NCBI RefSeq assembly: GCF_041860085.1
Contig: NZ_CP124747.1
Coordinates: forward strand, 3,906,001-3,970,000
Direction: 5' to 3'
Source: Schlesneria sp. DSM 10557
Lineage (GTDB): Bacteria > Planctomycetota > Planctomycetia > Planctomycetales > Planctomycetaceae
DNA: 64,000 nucleotides
Numbering within the stretch: position 1 is the first letter of the stretch; the number at the start of each line of letters is the position of its first letter. Made by a program: the position numbers and the translations under genes. The notes under the pieces are model-generated. The model was not told where the DNA came from. It saw only the letters and a program-made list of their open reading frames with translations, and did no database searches. Below are positions 29,017 to 38,378 of this stretch, piece after piece.

Positions 29017-29982
29017 TCACCAATCGGTAATCTGGGCCTTCCGCTCGATCGGCTGACCACCGGCCCCCCGTAGCTGCACCTCTTCTTTGCGATAGCCTCG
29101 TTTCTTTACAGAGAACAAGGTTTCGCTGAGCACGCCATCCGCTTTTTTGTCCTCTTTAAGCCGTTCATAGACGTCCTTGGGAACCTGTTCAGCCCACCGC
29201 TCGACGACGGAAGTTTGCCGGGTTTCTGCGTTCTCGATTTTCCGCCGGATGCTTTGCCCCTGTTCATTTTGTGCGTAGACGATCACGTAATACGCGGTTG
29301 GCCGATTGTCAGCCTCTTCAAAGAAGCGGTCAAATCCGCTCTTCGCCTTAGGATCCGCGAGTATCCTCACCTCGTATGCTTCATTCAATTCGCTGATCAA
29401 TTCCGAGAGCTTCTTGCCCAAGGTGTCGAGCGTCTGCACATCCTGCTGGTCTCGCGCCACAGCCAATTCCTGCTGCCATTGTTTGAGCTCTTCCTGAACC
29501 TCGGGTTCACGAGCCAATGCCTGGGCTCGAACCAGGTTCGCGGAGACGGAGGTATTGAGCCGACTGACCTGACGCGTCAGTCGCGCTGCTGGCGAGAATC
29601 GATCGGAGGCGATCCGCATGGCCAACCACCCCGTCACGAGTAGAACGACGGCCAGCAACCCGACGATCATCACATGTCCACGGCGGACGTAGAACCGGGC
29701 CAGCGTCACAGCGAGGCCACTCGACGGTTCCTGGAACGTATAGAGCGTGCGGAAGTAGGACTCGATTGCCGCATCAACTTCGGCTTCGGTCACACGTTCA
29801 CCTGTGATCGCCGTCGTCTGAAGCAGTTTCTCGCGCAGGATTCGTTTCGTGTCGTCGATCGCGAACTCTTTCTCGACGGTCTCACGCCGCGAACGCATTT
29901 CGGTTGCGACATCCATAATGCGCAGCATTTCCGCCAGGCTGAGCGATTCGGTTTGTGCGCGAGCAGGAGGCGTTTCCGACAT
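29017..29982 (-). CDS. DUF6384-like single-pass membrane protein
   Basis: About 321 residues, start placed at MSETPP (29982). Residues 15-90 are soluble helices (LSLAEMLRIMDVATEMRSRRETVEKEF). A membrane helix is near 118-140 (VMIVGLLAVVLLVTGWLAM). Next comes a coiled-coil stretch rich in Gln/Glu, then a C-terminal beta-containing domain (AYYVIVYAQ, RWAEQVPKDVYERL, VLSETLFSVKKRGY). The N-terminal pattern MDV-x-x-x-(M/L)-R-x-R-x-x-x-V-E-x-E resembles what I remember of DUF6384; that call is tentative. Related genes elsewhere often sit with AAA-type or von Willebrand-type genes, but none are present here. Confidence 0.75.
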   Translation of the reverse strand: MSETPPARAQTESLSLAEMLRIMDVATEMRSRRETVEKEFAIDDTKRILREKLLQTTAITGERVTEAEVDAAIESYFRTLYTFQEPSSGLAVTLARFYVRRGHVMIVGLLAVVLLVTGWLAMRIASDRFSPAARLTRQVSRLNTSVSANLVRAQALAREPEVQEELKQWQQELAVARDQQDVQTLDTLGKKLSELISELNEAYEVRILADPKAKSGFDRFFEEADNRPTAYYVIVYAQNEQGQSIRRKIENAETRQTSVVERWAEQVPKDVYERLKEDKKADGVLSETLFSVKKRGYRKEEVQLRGAGGQPIERKAQITDW

Positions 29983-30211
29983 AGTGCCGATCCAGCAAGT
30001 TTTTGTGAAACGACCGAGCCAAGCAAGAATCACATCGGGGCATCCCGTCCCATGCACCGAGCTGGCAGTGTACTTGACGCCGAGCGACATTTCCTGATGC
30101 AATCCCACCCATCAGTCGATTTTCATCAGAGACGGGACCGGTAATCGATCGGTCAGTCCCTCTGGCCGTGTGCTGCCCTCCCATTTGTGACGCCTCTTGC
30201 TGGAATGATCC

Positions 30212-30943
30212 ATGAAACTGCTGGAAAATCAGGTCGCGGTTATCACCGGGGCCAACCGGGGAATCGGAAAGGCGATTGCATCCGCCTTCGCGGCTCAGGG
30301 CGCATCCGTGGCACTGTGCGCCCGCAATGGTGATTCGCTGCAACAGACCGCCACCGAATTGCAGGCGACGGGAGCTGACGTACTCGCACGCGTCTGCGAC
30401 GTCTCTCAGGAAAGTCAGGTCGAACAACTTTTCGCCGCCGTGACTGAGCGATTCGGGCGGGTCGATATCCTCGTCAATAACGCAGGGGCATTCGACGGCG
30501 GCCCGCTGGACGAGTTGTCGCTCGAAGCATGGAACAATGTCATCGATTCCTGCCTGACCGGAACATTTCTCTGCAGCCGGGCCGCGTTTCGCCTGATGAA
30601 GCCACGCCGGTCAGGACGGATCCTGAATATTGGTTCCATCAGCGCGCAGAGGCCCCGCGAGGGAAGTTGTCCCTATGCGGCAGCCAAGTTCGGCGTGTGG
30701 GGTTTAACACAGGCCACCGCACTGGACGGCCGCCCCTATGGCATCACCTGTTCGTGCCTGCACCCCGGAAACGTCCTGGTGGAACGCCGGATCGAGTCGG
30801 GATTGAAATCCGATGACGAACCGATGATGCAGCCCGAGTCCATCGCACGCGCAGCATTGGCGATGGTGACACTTCCCGCCGACGTCAATTTTCTGGAGGC
30901 AATCGTGCTGCCTCGTGATCAGGCCTATCTGGGACGGGGCTAA
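30212..30943 (+). CDS. Short-chain dehydrogenase/reductase (SDR)
   Basis: 243 residues of classical SDR type: cofactor motif ITGANRGIGKAIASAF, NNAG structural motif, Ser of GSISAQ, and catalytic Tyr-x-x-x-Lys in YAAAKFG. An arginine after strand 2 (LCARNGDS) suggests NADPH preference. The substrate cannot be told. It is transcribed away from the DUF6384-like gene, so their promoters share a spacer of about 230 bp. Confidence 0.92.
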   Translation: MKLLENQVAVITGANRGIGKAIASAFAAQGASVALCARNGDSLQQTATELQATGADVLARVCDVSQESQVEQLFAAVTERFGRVDILVNNAGAFDGGPLDELSLEAWNNVIDSCLTGTFLCSRAAFRLMKPRRSGRILNIGSISAQRPREGSCPYAAAKFGVWGLTQATALDGRPYGITCSCLHPGNVLVERRIESGLKSDDEPMMQPESIARAALAMVTLPADVNFLEAIVLPRDQAYLGRG

Positions 30944-31088
30944 GTATTCGATCGTCTGCACCGGCCCCCGCTTCCATGGACATTCGGTCGAATACTGGCC
31001 GCACCCGGTTATCACGACGGACACGTCGTGCAGTATGAACGGTCAGTGGGGCGGTGGCTGAGCTGCGCACCGACACTGCTGTGGCAAG

Positions 31089-31880
31089 TTACTGAGAGGT
31101 GACTTCTGCATCCCAGGGTGTGGAGAGTTTTGGAACCACTTTCGAAATGCCAAAGCGATTGAGATCGGCAATGAGGGGAGGCTGAATCAGGTTTGCCAGA
31201 GCGATGAACTCTGCTTGCGGATGTCGCGTTCTCAGTTCCGTAAGAGCTGCGGTACGGACTGCCCCCCATGGATCGACATCGAATAAAACCATTGTCGGTT
31301 GATCCGTGTCGACAATCTGGTTGCCATCTCGGAGTCGTTCAATCAGGTACTGCACGTACCACGGATCGGGTGAATCGATCAGAATCCTTTGCGGTTCGGA
31401 CGCGTTCAGGAATGGAGGATGGTCTGCGGCAAAGATTTCTTCTCGCGAAGCCGACCAGGGAAGCGGATCGACTTCCCCCGAGGACTCAATCAGTTGCCAT
31501 TCTCGGCGGATTCGTGAAACCGCCCCCCAAAGGGGAATACGGACGGAAAGAGGCCAGATCGAATGATTCCGACCATCCGATTCGCACCACGCTCCGCAAC
31601 ACACCACAATGCGTGCCAATGGTGCGAATGCGAAGAGGTCATGCACATCCGCGCGCGAAAATTCTTCCGGCCAGCTTTGCAGCACGACGATCAGATCGGG
31701 AAACTGATCGTGGTCAAAAACGGTTCTCGCTGCAGCTACATCCGTCTGGATCATGAACCGACAAGTCCTGCCGATCGACTCGGTGAGCCAGCGCAGCAGC
31801 GGCTGGAACTCGTGTCGGTCGGACTGCCCCAGAACGAGAACCGTTTTGGGTGTGAGCGATACCGGGTGATCAATCACCAT
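31089..31880 (-). CDS. Unknown protein translationally coupled to thioredoxin-like gene
   Basis: 263 residues. Two alpha/beta stretches: TVLVLGQSDRHEFQPLLRWL with DLIVVLQSW, and QRILIDSPDPWYVQYLIERL with PTMVLFDVDPWG. Both resemble degenerate response-regulator receiver folds (strand-helix with a central hydrophobic strand ending in Asp). There is no clear output domain. Its ATG lies inside the last codons of the thioredoxin-like gene (overlap of 11 bases), so the two are expressed together. I cannot name a function. Confidence 0.75.
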   Translation of the reverse strand: MVIDHPVSLTPKTVLVLGQSDRHEFQPLLRWLTESIGRTCRFMIQTDVAAARTVFDHDQFPDLIVVLQSWPEEFSRADVHDLFAFAPLARIVVCCGAWCESDGRNHSIWPLSVRIPLWGAVSRIRREWQLIESSGEVDPLPWSASREEIFAADHPPFLNASEPQRILIDSPDPWYVQYLIERLRDGNQIVDTDQPTMVLFDVDPWGAVRTAALTELRTRHPQAEFIALANLIQPPLIADLNRFGISKVVPKLSTPWDAEVTSQ

Positions 31881-32550
31881 GTTTCTGACGAAGCCGAGGT
31901 GAAAGTCGGAGCATCAACTGCACACGTTCAAATTGCTCGAGCCATTCCTGAATCACGGCGGCCTGAAGATTCGATTCCACAGCAACCAGGCCGGTTGGGC
32001 ACGCCGCGCCTGTCAGGGATGAAGCGGCATCACGGTACTTGGCCAGGGTCCGATCGCCATAGCGACCGCACGGTGCTCCATCTTCCGACATGAACAGGAC
32101 CGAAGGAACCCGACGACCGCCACAAATGGACAGCTCGTCGGCGAGATCGCTGTGGTCATCACGATCGAAATAGCGAATCTTCAATCGTCCTGTCTGCTGA
32201 GCGAAGGCCTCGAAAATGGGGCACTGCTGGACGCAATCACCACACCAGGCCCCTGACACGACAGCGACACACATGTCCCGCTGGAACCCTTGCAGCAGGC
32301 TCACCTGCGCAGGCGTCAGCTTGATCTCCTGAAAGGTCGCATTCCAGCGCCGTAGCTGGTCCGGCGAGGCATATTTTTTCAGGAACTCGTCGTAGCTCAG
32401 CCCCGCGTTCCATTTTGTTGTGAAGTCCATGCCGTTCCGTTTTCCGTTGAGATGTGCTTGTAAGACATCGTCTGATGTCGTGAGAGGACTTTCTTGTGAT
32501 GACACCTCGGTAGAAGCTTCGTCCCGGCGGTTTTCAAAAGAGTTGCTCAC
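31870..32550 (-). CDS. Thioredoxin-family protein (WCGDC)
   Basis: 226 residues. The thioredoxin fold is in the centre: VAVVSGAWCGDCVQQCPIF with active site Cys-Gly-Asp-Cys (not the usual CGPC), IRYFDRDDH and the cis-proline region GGRRVPSVLFMSEDG. The N-terminal 80 residues are helical with a LSYDEFLKKYA element; the tail is basic. There is no signal peptide, so it is cytoplasmic. A CGDC site suggests a different redox potential from thioredoxin 1. It overlaps the following unknown gene and runs divergently from the GAF-HlyD gene. Confidence 0.88.
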   Translation of the reverse strand: MSNSFENRRDEASTEVSSQESPLTTSDDVLQAHLNGKRNGMDFTTKWNAGLSYDEFLKKYASPDQLRRWNATFQEIKLTPAQVSLLQGFQRDMCVAVVSGAWCGDCVQQCPIFEAFAQQTGRLKIRYFDRDDHSDLADELSICGGRRVPSVLFMSEDGAPCGRYGDRTLAKYRDAASSLTGAACPTGLVAVESNLQAAVIQEWLEQFERVQLMLRLSPRLRQKHGD

Positions 32551-32657
32551 TCAAGTAAGTTAAAGCATGCCGCCGCGATGAGCAATTCTCTCGTCTCTCT
32601 TCACTGCTCGGCACGGTTTACTATGGGAATCAGCCTGAAAATGGGTATACAGATCGC

Positions 32658-34658
32658 ATGTCCAAGCATGCCCCCCCTTCCTCAACTGGCCCCGCCTCCG
32701 TTGAAACACGACGACGGATGGAAGAGTGCATCGATCATCTGGCCGAACTGGCACGGGGAGAAATCGATGGGGGCCAGTTCATCGCCGAAGTCCTGACGAG
32801 ACTCACCGAGGTGACGCACTCCTTGCGTACTCGATGCTGGAGGAAGTCATCACAGAATCAATGGGAAGTCGCTGGGGAACGCCCCCAACCGACGACTGTG
32901 ACGAAGCCTTCCAGCGATGACGAAGCACAACTCAATCAAACTGCGGAGTCGCGTCAGCTTTCGACACACGCATCGGCGGTCAGCGGTGAGACGACGACGC
33001 AGACCGCGGTGCGGACTTGCTGCCCTGTCGTTTATGGGGGACAGACCGTCGCGGTGCTGGACGTGCTTCACGCAGCGGAAACCGAGGACGGTCGTACAAC
33101 CGATCTGGCACCGTTTCTCCATGCGATTGCCGAAATCACCGCAGACTTTCTTTCTCAGCTTGAACTGAGGCAATTGAGACGGGCTCGCAGTGAGTGGCAG
33201 CAGTGGGATCAGCTCAACCTGAATCTGATGAAGTCGCACGATCTTCCTGCACTTGCCGCAACGATCGTCAACGACGGTCGGATTGTCGCCGGGTGTGACA
33301 GGCTGACGCTGATGCGCCGACGGGGCTCACGGTATATCGCCGTCGCCGTTTCTGGAGCCGACCGAATCGAACCCCGGGCCAACACGGTTCACTCACTGGA
33401 AGCCGTAGCATCCATCGCAGCCCGAAATGGCCATGCCATTTGGTTTCACCTGGCATCCGCCGACGCCAACACGCCTGACGCACTCGCTCAGCACGCGAAG
33501 CTGACAAGAGCCCACTCCGTCGGGCTGATCCCGATCCCCGGCCAGAGTTCCCGCACAGAAGCCTCAGTGAACTCGCCCTCCCCCTCTTCCCGTTATCGGC
33601 CCGACGCGATTCTGGTGGTCGAACAGTTTGACAATGTGGCAGATTCTGCAACGTGGCAGTCACGCGGAGAACACTTGGCGAACCGGCTTGAACCGACGCT
33701 GCTCGCAACACTGGAGCAAGAGTCCATTCCCTTCGCGAGGACGCTGCGGACATTACAGCGGTTGCCCGAATGGCTGCGACGCCCCGGTCCCCTCATGGCA
33801 CTGCTCGCACTCTTGGTAGCAGTTGGTTTCCTCACGTTCTATCCGGCCGAGTTTACGGTGACCGGTCCGGCCGAGCTGGTTCCCGTCAACCGCCGCGAAG
33901 TCTTCGCCAGCAGTTCCGGCATTATTGAAAAGCTGCTCGTATCGCACGGGGAAGAAGTCACTGCTGAACAGCCCTTAGTTGTCTTGCACGATCCGCAGCT
34001 TGCCCTGGAACTTCCACGGGTGATGGGCGAAATCGAAGTTGTGCGCGAGCGTTTGAAAGGTGTCCTCGCCGCGAGGCTTTCGGGAGGGGCCACTGCCGAC
34101 GCTGCCAACCGGGCCCGCCAGCTTGCCTCCGAGGAAGAAGAGCTCAAAGAACGGCAACAGTCACTGATCCGGCAAAAGGAACTGATCGAGCGACAACAGG
34201 AAGCACTCACCCTGCGAAGCCCCATCCGCGGACGGATTCTGACCTGGGATGTCGCCACAACACTCGCAGCCCGCCCTGTGGAACGTGGACAGGCACTGCT
34301 GACCGTGGGAGAGACTGACGGCCCCTGGATGATCGAGATGCGCGTCGCTGACAAGGAGTTTGGACACATTCGACGGGCACAATCACAGCTTGGCCCGAAT
34401 CTGGCGGTCCATTTTCTGCTCCCCTCAGACCCCACCCAGACACGCCGTGGCGCCATTCGCGACGTCGCGGGAACGACTCAGTGGGATGAACAACATGGCA
34501 GCTACGTCCTGGTGACCATCGACGTTGAGCCAGGTCAGGTATCGCAACCCCGTTCCGGCATGACTGCAGTGCCTCGTATCCTGTGTGGAAAGTATCCGAT
34601 TGGGTACGTCTGGCTACACGATCTGATTGATACCGTCCGCCTGAGGTGGATGCTGTAA
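32658..34658 (+). CDS. GAF-domain protein fused to HlyD-like membrane adaptor
   Basis: 666 residues. The N-terminal 350 contain a GAF-like sensory region (cytoplasmic). A membrane helix follows near 378-400 (LMALLALLVAVGFLTFYP), then a biotinyl-lipoyl half-motif (GPAELVPVNRREVFASSSGIIEKLLVSHGEEV), a long coiled-coil hairpin of Glu/Gln/Arg (EEEELKERQQ) and the returning lipoyl half (LRSPIRGRILTW) and beta-barrel (EMRVADKEFGHI). This is the membrane-fusion (periplasmic adaptor) plan. Such planctomycete proteins usually sit beside an M50-type peptidase or second adaptor; none is seen here. The next gene, the EutB-EutC fusion, starts 108 bp downstream. Confidence 0.88.
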   Translation: MSKHAPPSSTGPASVETRRRMEECIDHLAELARGEIDGGQFIAEVLTRLTEVTHSLRTRCWRKSSQNQWEVAGERPQPTTVTKPSSDDEAQLNQTAESRQLSTHASAVSGETTTQTAVRTCCPVVYGGQTVAVLDVLHAAETEDGRTTDLAPFLHAIAEITADFLSQLELRQLRRARSEWQQWDQLNLNLMKSHDLPALAATIVNDGRIVAGCDRLTLMRRRGSRYIAVAVSGADRIEPRANTVHSLEAVASIAARNGHAIWFHLASADANTPDALAQHAKLTRAHSVGLIPIPGQSSRTEASVNSPSPSSRYRPDAILVVEQFDNVADSATWQSRGEHLANRLEPTLLATLEQESIPFARTLRTLQRLPEWLRRPGPLMALLALLVAVGFLTFYPAEFTVTGPAELVPVNRREVFASSSGIIEKLLVSHGEEVTAEQPLVVLHDPQLALELPRVMGEIEVVRERLKGVLAARLSGGATADAANRARQLASEEEELKERQQSLIRQKELIERQQEALTLRSPIRGRILTWDVATTLAARPVERGQALLTVGETDGPWMIEMRVADKEFGHIRRAQSQLGPNLAVHFLLPSDPTQTRRGAIRDVAGTTQWDEQHGSYVLVTIDVEPGQVSQPRSGMTAVPRILCGKYPIGYVWLHDLIDTVRLRWML

Positions 34659-34766
34659 CCAGTCCGTTCGTGCATCCGAAACGGGCCAAAACGAGATAGC
34701 CGTCGGCGGCCCCTGTCGGATATGCTGAGGGCGTTCAAACTCGTAGACACAATCGTGGAAGAGACC

Positions 34767-37049
34767 ATGCTGAATCGACGTCGATTTCTAGCCGCCCTCT
34801 CTGTGCCGATGCTGATGGGAACCGAGTGGAACACCCGCCGCGCCTGGGCCAACCCACAGGTCCACGGTGTCGAGGTGGAAGCTCCCGTCGGTCAGGAAGA
34901 TCTGTTTGCCTATATCCAGCGGCAGAATGGTCGCTTCGACACCGACCTCTACAGGAAACTCCTGGGTGCCGCGAACGAGTTCAAAGAAGGGGACGCCATC
35001 GTTGGTGTCGCCGCTGCCAACGAGCCCTCGCGAGCCCATGCACGGCAACTGCTGGCCAACACGCGGATCGCTGATCTTCTGGCGAACCCACCCTGGCGCG
35101 ACCGTCTCCTGGTCTGGAACGACACGTTCATCAATCGGGACCGCCTGCGAGACTGGGAACAGCGGACCGTGGGTGAGCTGAAGGATCACCTGCTTGCGTC
35201 CAGTGCGGCCGACATCCATCAACTGATGCCGGGACTATCGAGCGACCTGATCGCGTGTCTGGTGCGGCTGATGTCGAACGCCGAACTGATCCGAATCGGC
35301 CAGACGGTGTTTAACCCTCTCGCGGGATCTCATCTGGGTGATCAAGGGTATCTGGGAGCCCGAATCCAGCCCAACTCGCCCACGGATCACGTTGACGACA
35401 TCCGTTTTCAGGTATTCGACGCATTTGCTTACGCCGTGGGGGACGTGCTGCTGGGGACCAACCCCGTCTCGAGCGACCCTCAATCCGTCGCCGCCGTCGA
35501 GCTCGCTCTCCAAGACATCCTGAAAACATTCGAGTTGGATCACATCATCCCCCACTGCGTCCTGTCACACATCGACGTGCAGGTGGAAGTGGAACAGCTT
35601 CATCCCGGCTCAACGGAATTCTGGTTTCAAAGTATCGCAGGCAACGATCAGGCCAACGCGACATTCGACATCAGCGTGGAGAAGATGGCCCGCTATGCAG
35701 CAGAGCGGACCGGCCCCTTCGGGCTCTACCTGGAAACCGGCCAGGGGGCTGATTTCACGAATGGACATGGCCACGGATGTGACATGGTCCTGCATGAGTC
35801 ACGCAAGTACGGGTTCGCACGCGGAATGTCGCACACGATTGCTGCGGCGAAGAACATCCCCCCCGAACAGGCATGGCTGCACCTGAACGACGTCGCCGGC
35901 TTTATTGGCCCCGAAGTCTTCCGAACGCGCGAGCAACTCGTTCGGTGCTGCCTCGAAGACATCGCCATGGGGAAACTGCATGGGCTCATGATCGGGCTCG
36001 ATGTCTGTTCGACGCTGCATATGGAGGTCTCTCTGGATGATCTCGACTGGTGCTTGGAGCAAATTGCCCCCGCCAACCCCGGATACCTGATGGCGCTTCC
36101 GACCAAGATCGACCCCATGCTCGGGTATCTCACCACGGGCTATCAGGACCATGTCCGGCTGCGTGAGAAGTTCGGCTACCGCGTCGATGATCGAATGTGG
36201 TCCTTCTTCAAGAAATTAGGCGTCATCGACGATCAGGGGAAGCCGACAGAGCACTTTGGCGACCCTCATTGGGTCTATCTGCAGTACCGGCGATGCAAAC
36301 AGGACCCGCGAACCGATCAGCAGATTCTTGCCGAGTCGGCACAAATCGTGACGGAAGTTCGACAGCGCGGCGTCTTTATCGCGGAAGGCTATGGTCGGCG
36401 TCCGTCGGAACTGGCACCTCAGCTTCGCTCCGAAATTCAGACCGTCTATGAAGATGCCAAGAAGTGCATCTGGAAAGAATGGGACCCGGATTTCATCAAA
36501 CGGATTCCGAACGCCCTGCCCCTGACGACACGTTCGTCGGACAGAAACGACTACATTCTGCATCCCACCACGGGTGAGCACCTTTCTGATGAATCGTTGA
36601 TCAAAGTCCAGGAGGTCCGGACTCGGGATCAGGGAAAGTCCGACACAGCGCTGGTGATCTCGGAAGGCTTGAATGCCTATGCCATGCTCGACGACGGGAA
36701 CCTGCTGCCATTGCTGGACGCCCTTTATCCCCTGCTGGAAAAATCTGGCTACCACGTCGCGTCAGCACCCTTCGTCGTGAACAGCGGCAGGGTTCGCGCG
36801 GGATACCGCATCGGTGAAATCCTGTTCGGCGGGCTCACGGGTTCACGCACGATTGTCCATCTGATCGGCGAACGCCCTGGCACGGGTCACCACACGATGT
36901 CGGCCTATCTCACCACAGCAGACGGAGCGACATGGAGATCCCCGAACAAAGTGGATCACAACATCACGAAAGTCGTATCGGGAATCGGGGTGACCGCACT
37001 CACCCCCGATCGAGCAGCGCAAGCCATTATTGCCGCCCTGTCCCGTTAG
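34767..37049 (+). CDS. eutBC: Ethanolamine ammonia-lyase EutB-EutC fusion with Tat signal
   Basis: 760 residues. The N-terminus MLNRRRFLAALSVPMLMG is a twin-arginine signal (R-R-x-F-L), with a likely cleavage at AWA near residue 28. Residues about 50-460 match EutB: VGVAAANEPSRAHARQLL, GSHLGDQGYLGARIQPNSPTD (split here; the Arg/Gln substrate and cobalamin contacts), LGTNPVS, YLETGQGADF with the key Glu, IGLDVCSTLHM with the key Asp, and VRQRGVFIAEG. Residues about 590-755 match the C-terminal part of EutC: RSSDRNDYILHP, VISEGLNAYA, LIGERPGTGHH and SAYLTT. The enzyme uses adenosylcobalamin to turn ethanolamine into acetaldehyde and ammonia. EutC's N-terminal arm and its CISNIR-like end are shortened or changed (VDHNITKV). 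No eut neighbours are visible. Confidence 0.9.
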   Translation: MLNRRRFLAALSVPMLMGTEWNTRRAWANPQVHGVEVEAPVGQEDLFAYIQRQNGRFDTDLYRKLLGAANEFKEGDAIVGVAAANEPSRAHARQLLANTRIADLLANPPWRDRLLVWNDTFINRDRLRDWEQRTVGELKDHLLASSAADIHQLMPGLSSDLIACLVRLMSNAELIRIGQTVFNPLAGSHLGDQGYLGARIQPNSPTDHVDDIRFQVFDAFAYAVGDVLLGTNPVSSDPQSVAAVELALQDILKTFELDHIIPHCVLSHIDVQVEVEQLHPGSTEFWFQSIAGNDQANATFDISVEKMARYAAERTGPFGLYLETGQGADFTNGHGHGCDMVLHESRKYGFARGMSHTIAAAKNIPPEQAWLHLNDVAGFIGPEVFRTREQLVRCCLEDIAMGKLHGLMIGLDVCSTLHMEVSLDDLDWCLEQIAPANPGYLMALPTKIDPMLGYLTTGYQDHVRLREKFGYRVDDRMWSFFKKLGVIDDQGKPTEHFGDPHWVYLQYRRCKQDPRTDQQILAESAQIVTEVRQRGVFIAEGYGRRPSELAPQLRSEIQTVYEDAKKCIWKEWDPDFIKRIPNALPLTTRSSDRNDYILHPTTGEHLSDESLIKVQEVRTRDQGKSDTALVISEGLNAYAMLDDGNLLPLLDALYPLLEKSGYHVASAPFVVNSGRVRAGYRIGEILFGGLTGSRTIVHLIGERPGTGHHTMSAYLTTADGATWRSPNKVDHNITKVVSGIGVTALTPDRAAQAIIAALSR

Positions 37050-37093
37050 TGTGAACCGCTCGGAGCGACCCGGCTCTGAACGCTGTGAGGGTC

Positions 37094-38377
37094 CTACCGC
37101 GAATACCAGTAACACAATCGTGTGAGGTCCCCCAGTTCGACGAGGGATCGGACACGCCTGCGGGCGGCGTACTGAGCCAGCGCCGGCGAATAACCGTGAT
37201 GATGATCGGCCATCGCCAGTCCCCTGGAGATATCCGCGGCGGTAATCCGGTCGCGTCCGTCACTCACGGCATGCCACCGTGCCAGCCACAGCGTCACCGG
37301 CAACATGAGTGCCAGACTGTGAAAGCCCTCGGCAAAGGGAATGTCGTAATAGGCGGATCCAAAGAAGTGCATCCCCGTCGTTTTGACCCGGAAATAACGG
37401 GTCAGGATTTCTTCCGCCTCGGCGTCGATCGGACCGAAGGAAGGTTCCAGAGCACTGAAAGGGACCTCTTTCAGGCCTGTCTGTAACGAGGGGATATTTC
37501 CGCTTCCCTTGGTGAAACGAACGATGGCGCGCAATAACCGCCAACGCCCCCAGACGCCGGACGAGAGGTCTGCGACTGTGTCTTTCCGCGCGTATTGGGC
37601 AACGAGCGTTCGAAAGTAGAGGCGGCCAACACGACTGGGTTCTTCTGGCGATTCGGGTACGTGGGGATTCTCGAGCCGGGCCGCTTCCATCAGCAGGGCG
37701 ATCAGTTCACGAATCCGCGGACCTCGAATCTTCTCGAACGAAGCCTGCCCTATCAGGGTGGTCCAGGCGATGGCACGGACAACTTTGACGACGATCGGCG
37801 TAGAGGGATCCGCCAGCGTGTGATCCAGGGCCTCGACAAAGGGTTGCAGGTCCGTCCAGTCAACCCGGTCGTTGGGTGTCAGCAAGGGGGCAGGTGAATT
37901 GATGGCGCTGGCGGGAATGACTTCCTCTGCCATTCGGCGAAGTTCATTCGATCGCTTGCTGGTCGGTGTACCGAGATTCGCCACAACGGAGGGGCAACTG
38001 TACCGCAGGCTGACGGTGAACGATTTTCCGGAGGGATGGAAGGCGAAAGGATAGATGCGGCAAGGGAGAGGCTTCGCGGCTTCACCGAACTTGGCATGGA
38101 TGCGGCACAGCCCTTTGTCATCCAGAAAAACGCACCCGCCGTCGGACCTGTGAGCGAGCCGGTAACGCTTCTTCCACGGAGGCCCCGCATGCCAGGCGAG
38201 CACGGGTTGATCGACCCCGTCTGCTGCAGTCCAGTTTTGTCCGATGATCCGCTGTCGCTCGGCTTCAGTCACCTCAATCAGATGCTGGCGGCAACAGCCA
38301 CCGCAATTGTGACAGCTCCAGTTTTGCAGTACCGGCAGTTCCAGTCGCAGGTTGGCCATTCTGTTCTTTAGACCCAT
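37094..38377 (-). CDS. YkgJ-type cysteine-cluster protein
   Basis: About 427 residues. The N-terminal region has WSCHNCGGCCRQHLIEV (Cys-x2-Cys-x2-CC), then CVFLDDKGLCRIHAKFG and PLPCRIYPFAF, and a further Cys in RYSCPSV. This is the cysteine pattern of the YkgJ/FliB-like zinc- or iron-binding cluster family. The remaining 280 residues are helical and not recognised. The ATG at 38377 starts one base after the stop of the glycosyltransferase gene, so they form an operon. The role is unknown; a link with surface glycan assembly is only by position. Confidence 0.82.
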   Translation of the reverse strand: MGLKNRMANLRLELPVLQNWSCHNCGGCCRQHLIEVTEAERQRIIGQNWTAADGVDQPVLAWHAGPPWKKRYRLAHRSDGGCVFLDDKGLCRIHAKFGEAAKPLPCRIYPFAFHPSGKSFTVSLRYSCPSVVANLGTPTSKRSNELRRMAEEVIPASAINSPAPLLTPNDRVDWTDLQPFVEALDHTLADPSTPIVVKVVRAIAWTTLIGQASFEKIRGPRIRELIALLMEAARLENPHVPESPEEPSRVGRLYFRTLVAQYARKDTVADLSSGVWGRWRLLRAIVRFTKGSGNIPSLQTGLKEVPFSALEPSFGPIDAEAEEILTRYFRVKTTGMHFFGSAYYDIPFAEGFHSLALMLPVTLWLARWHAVSDGRDRITAADISRGLAMADHHHGYSPALAQYAARRRVRSLVELGDLTRLCYWYSR

Positions 38378-38378
38378 C

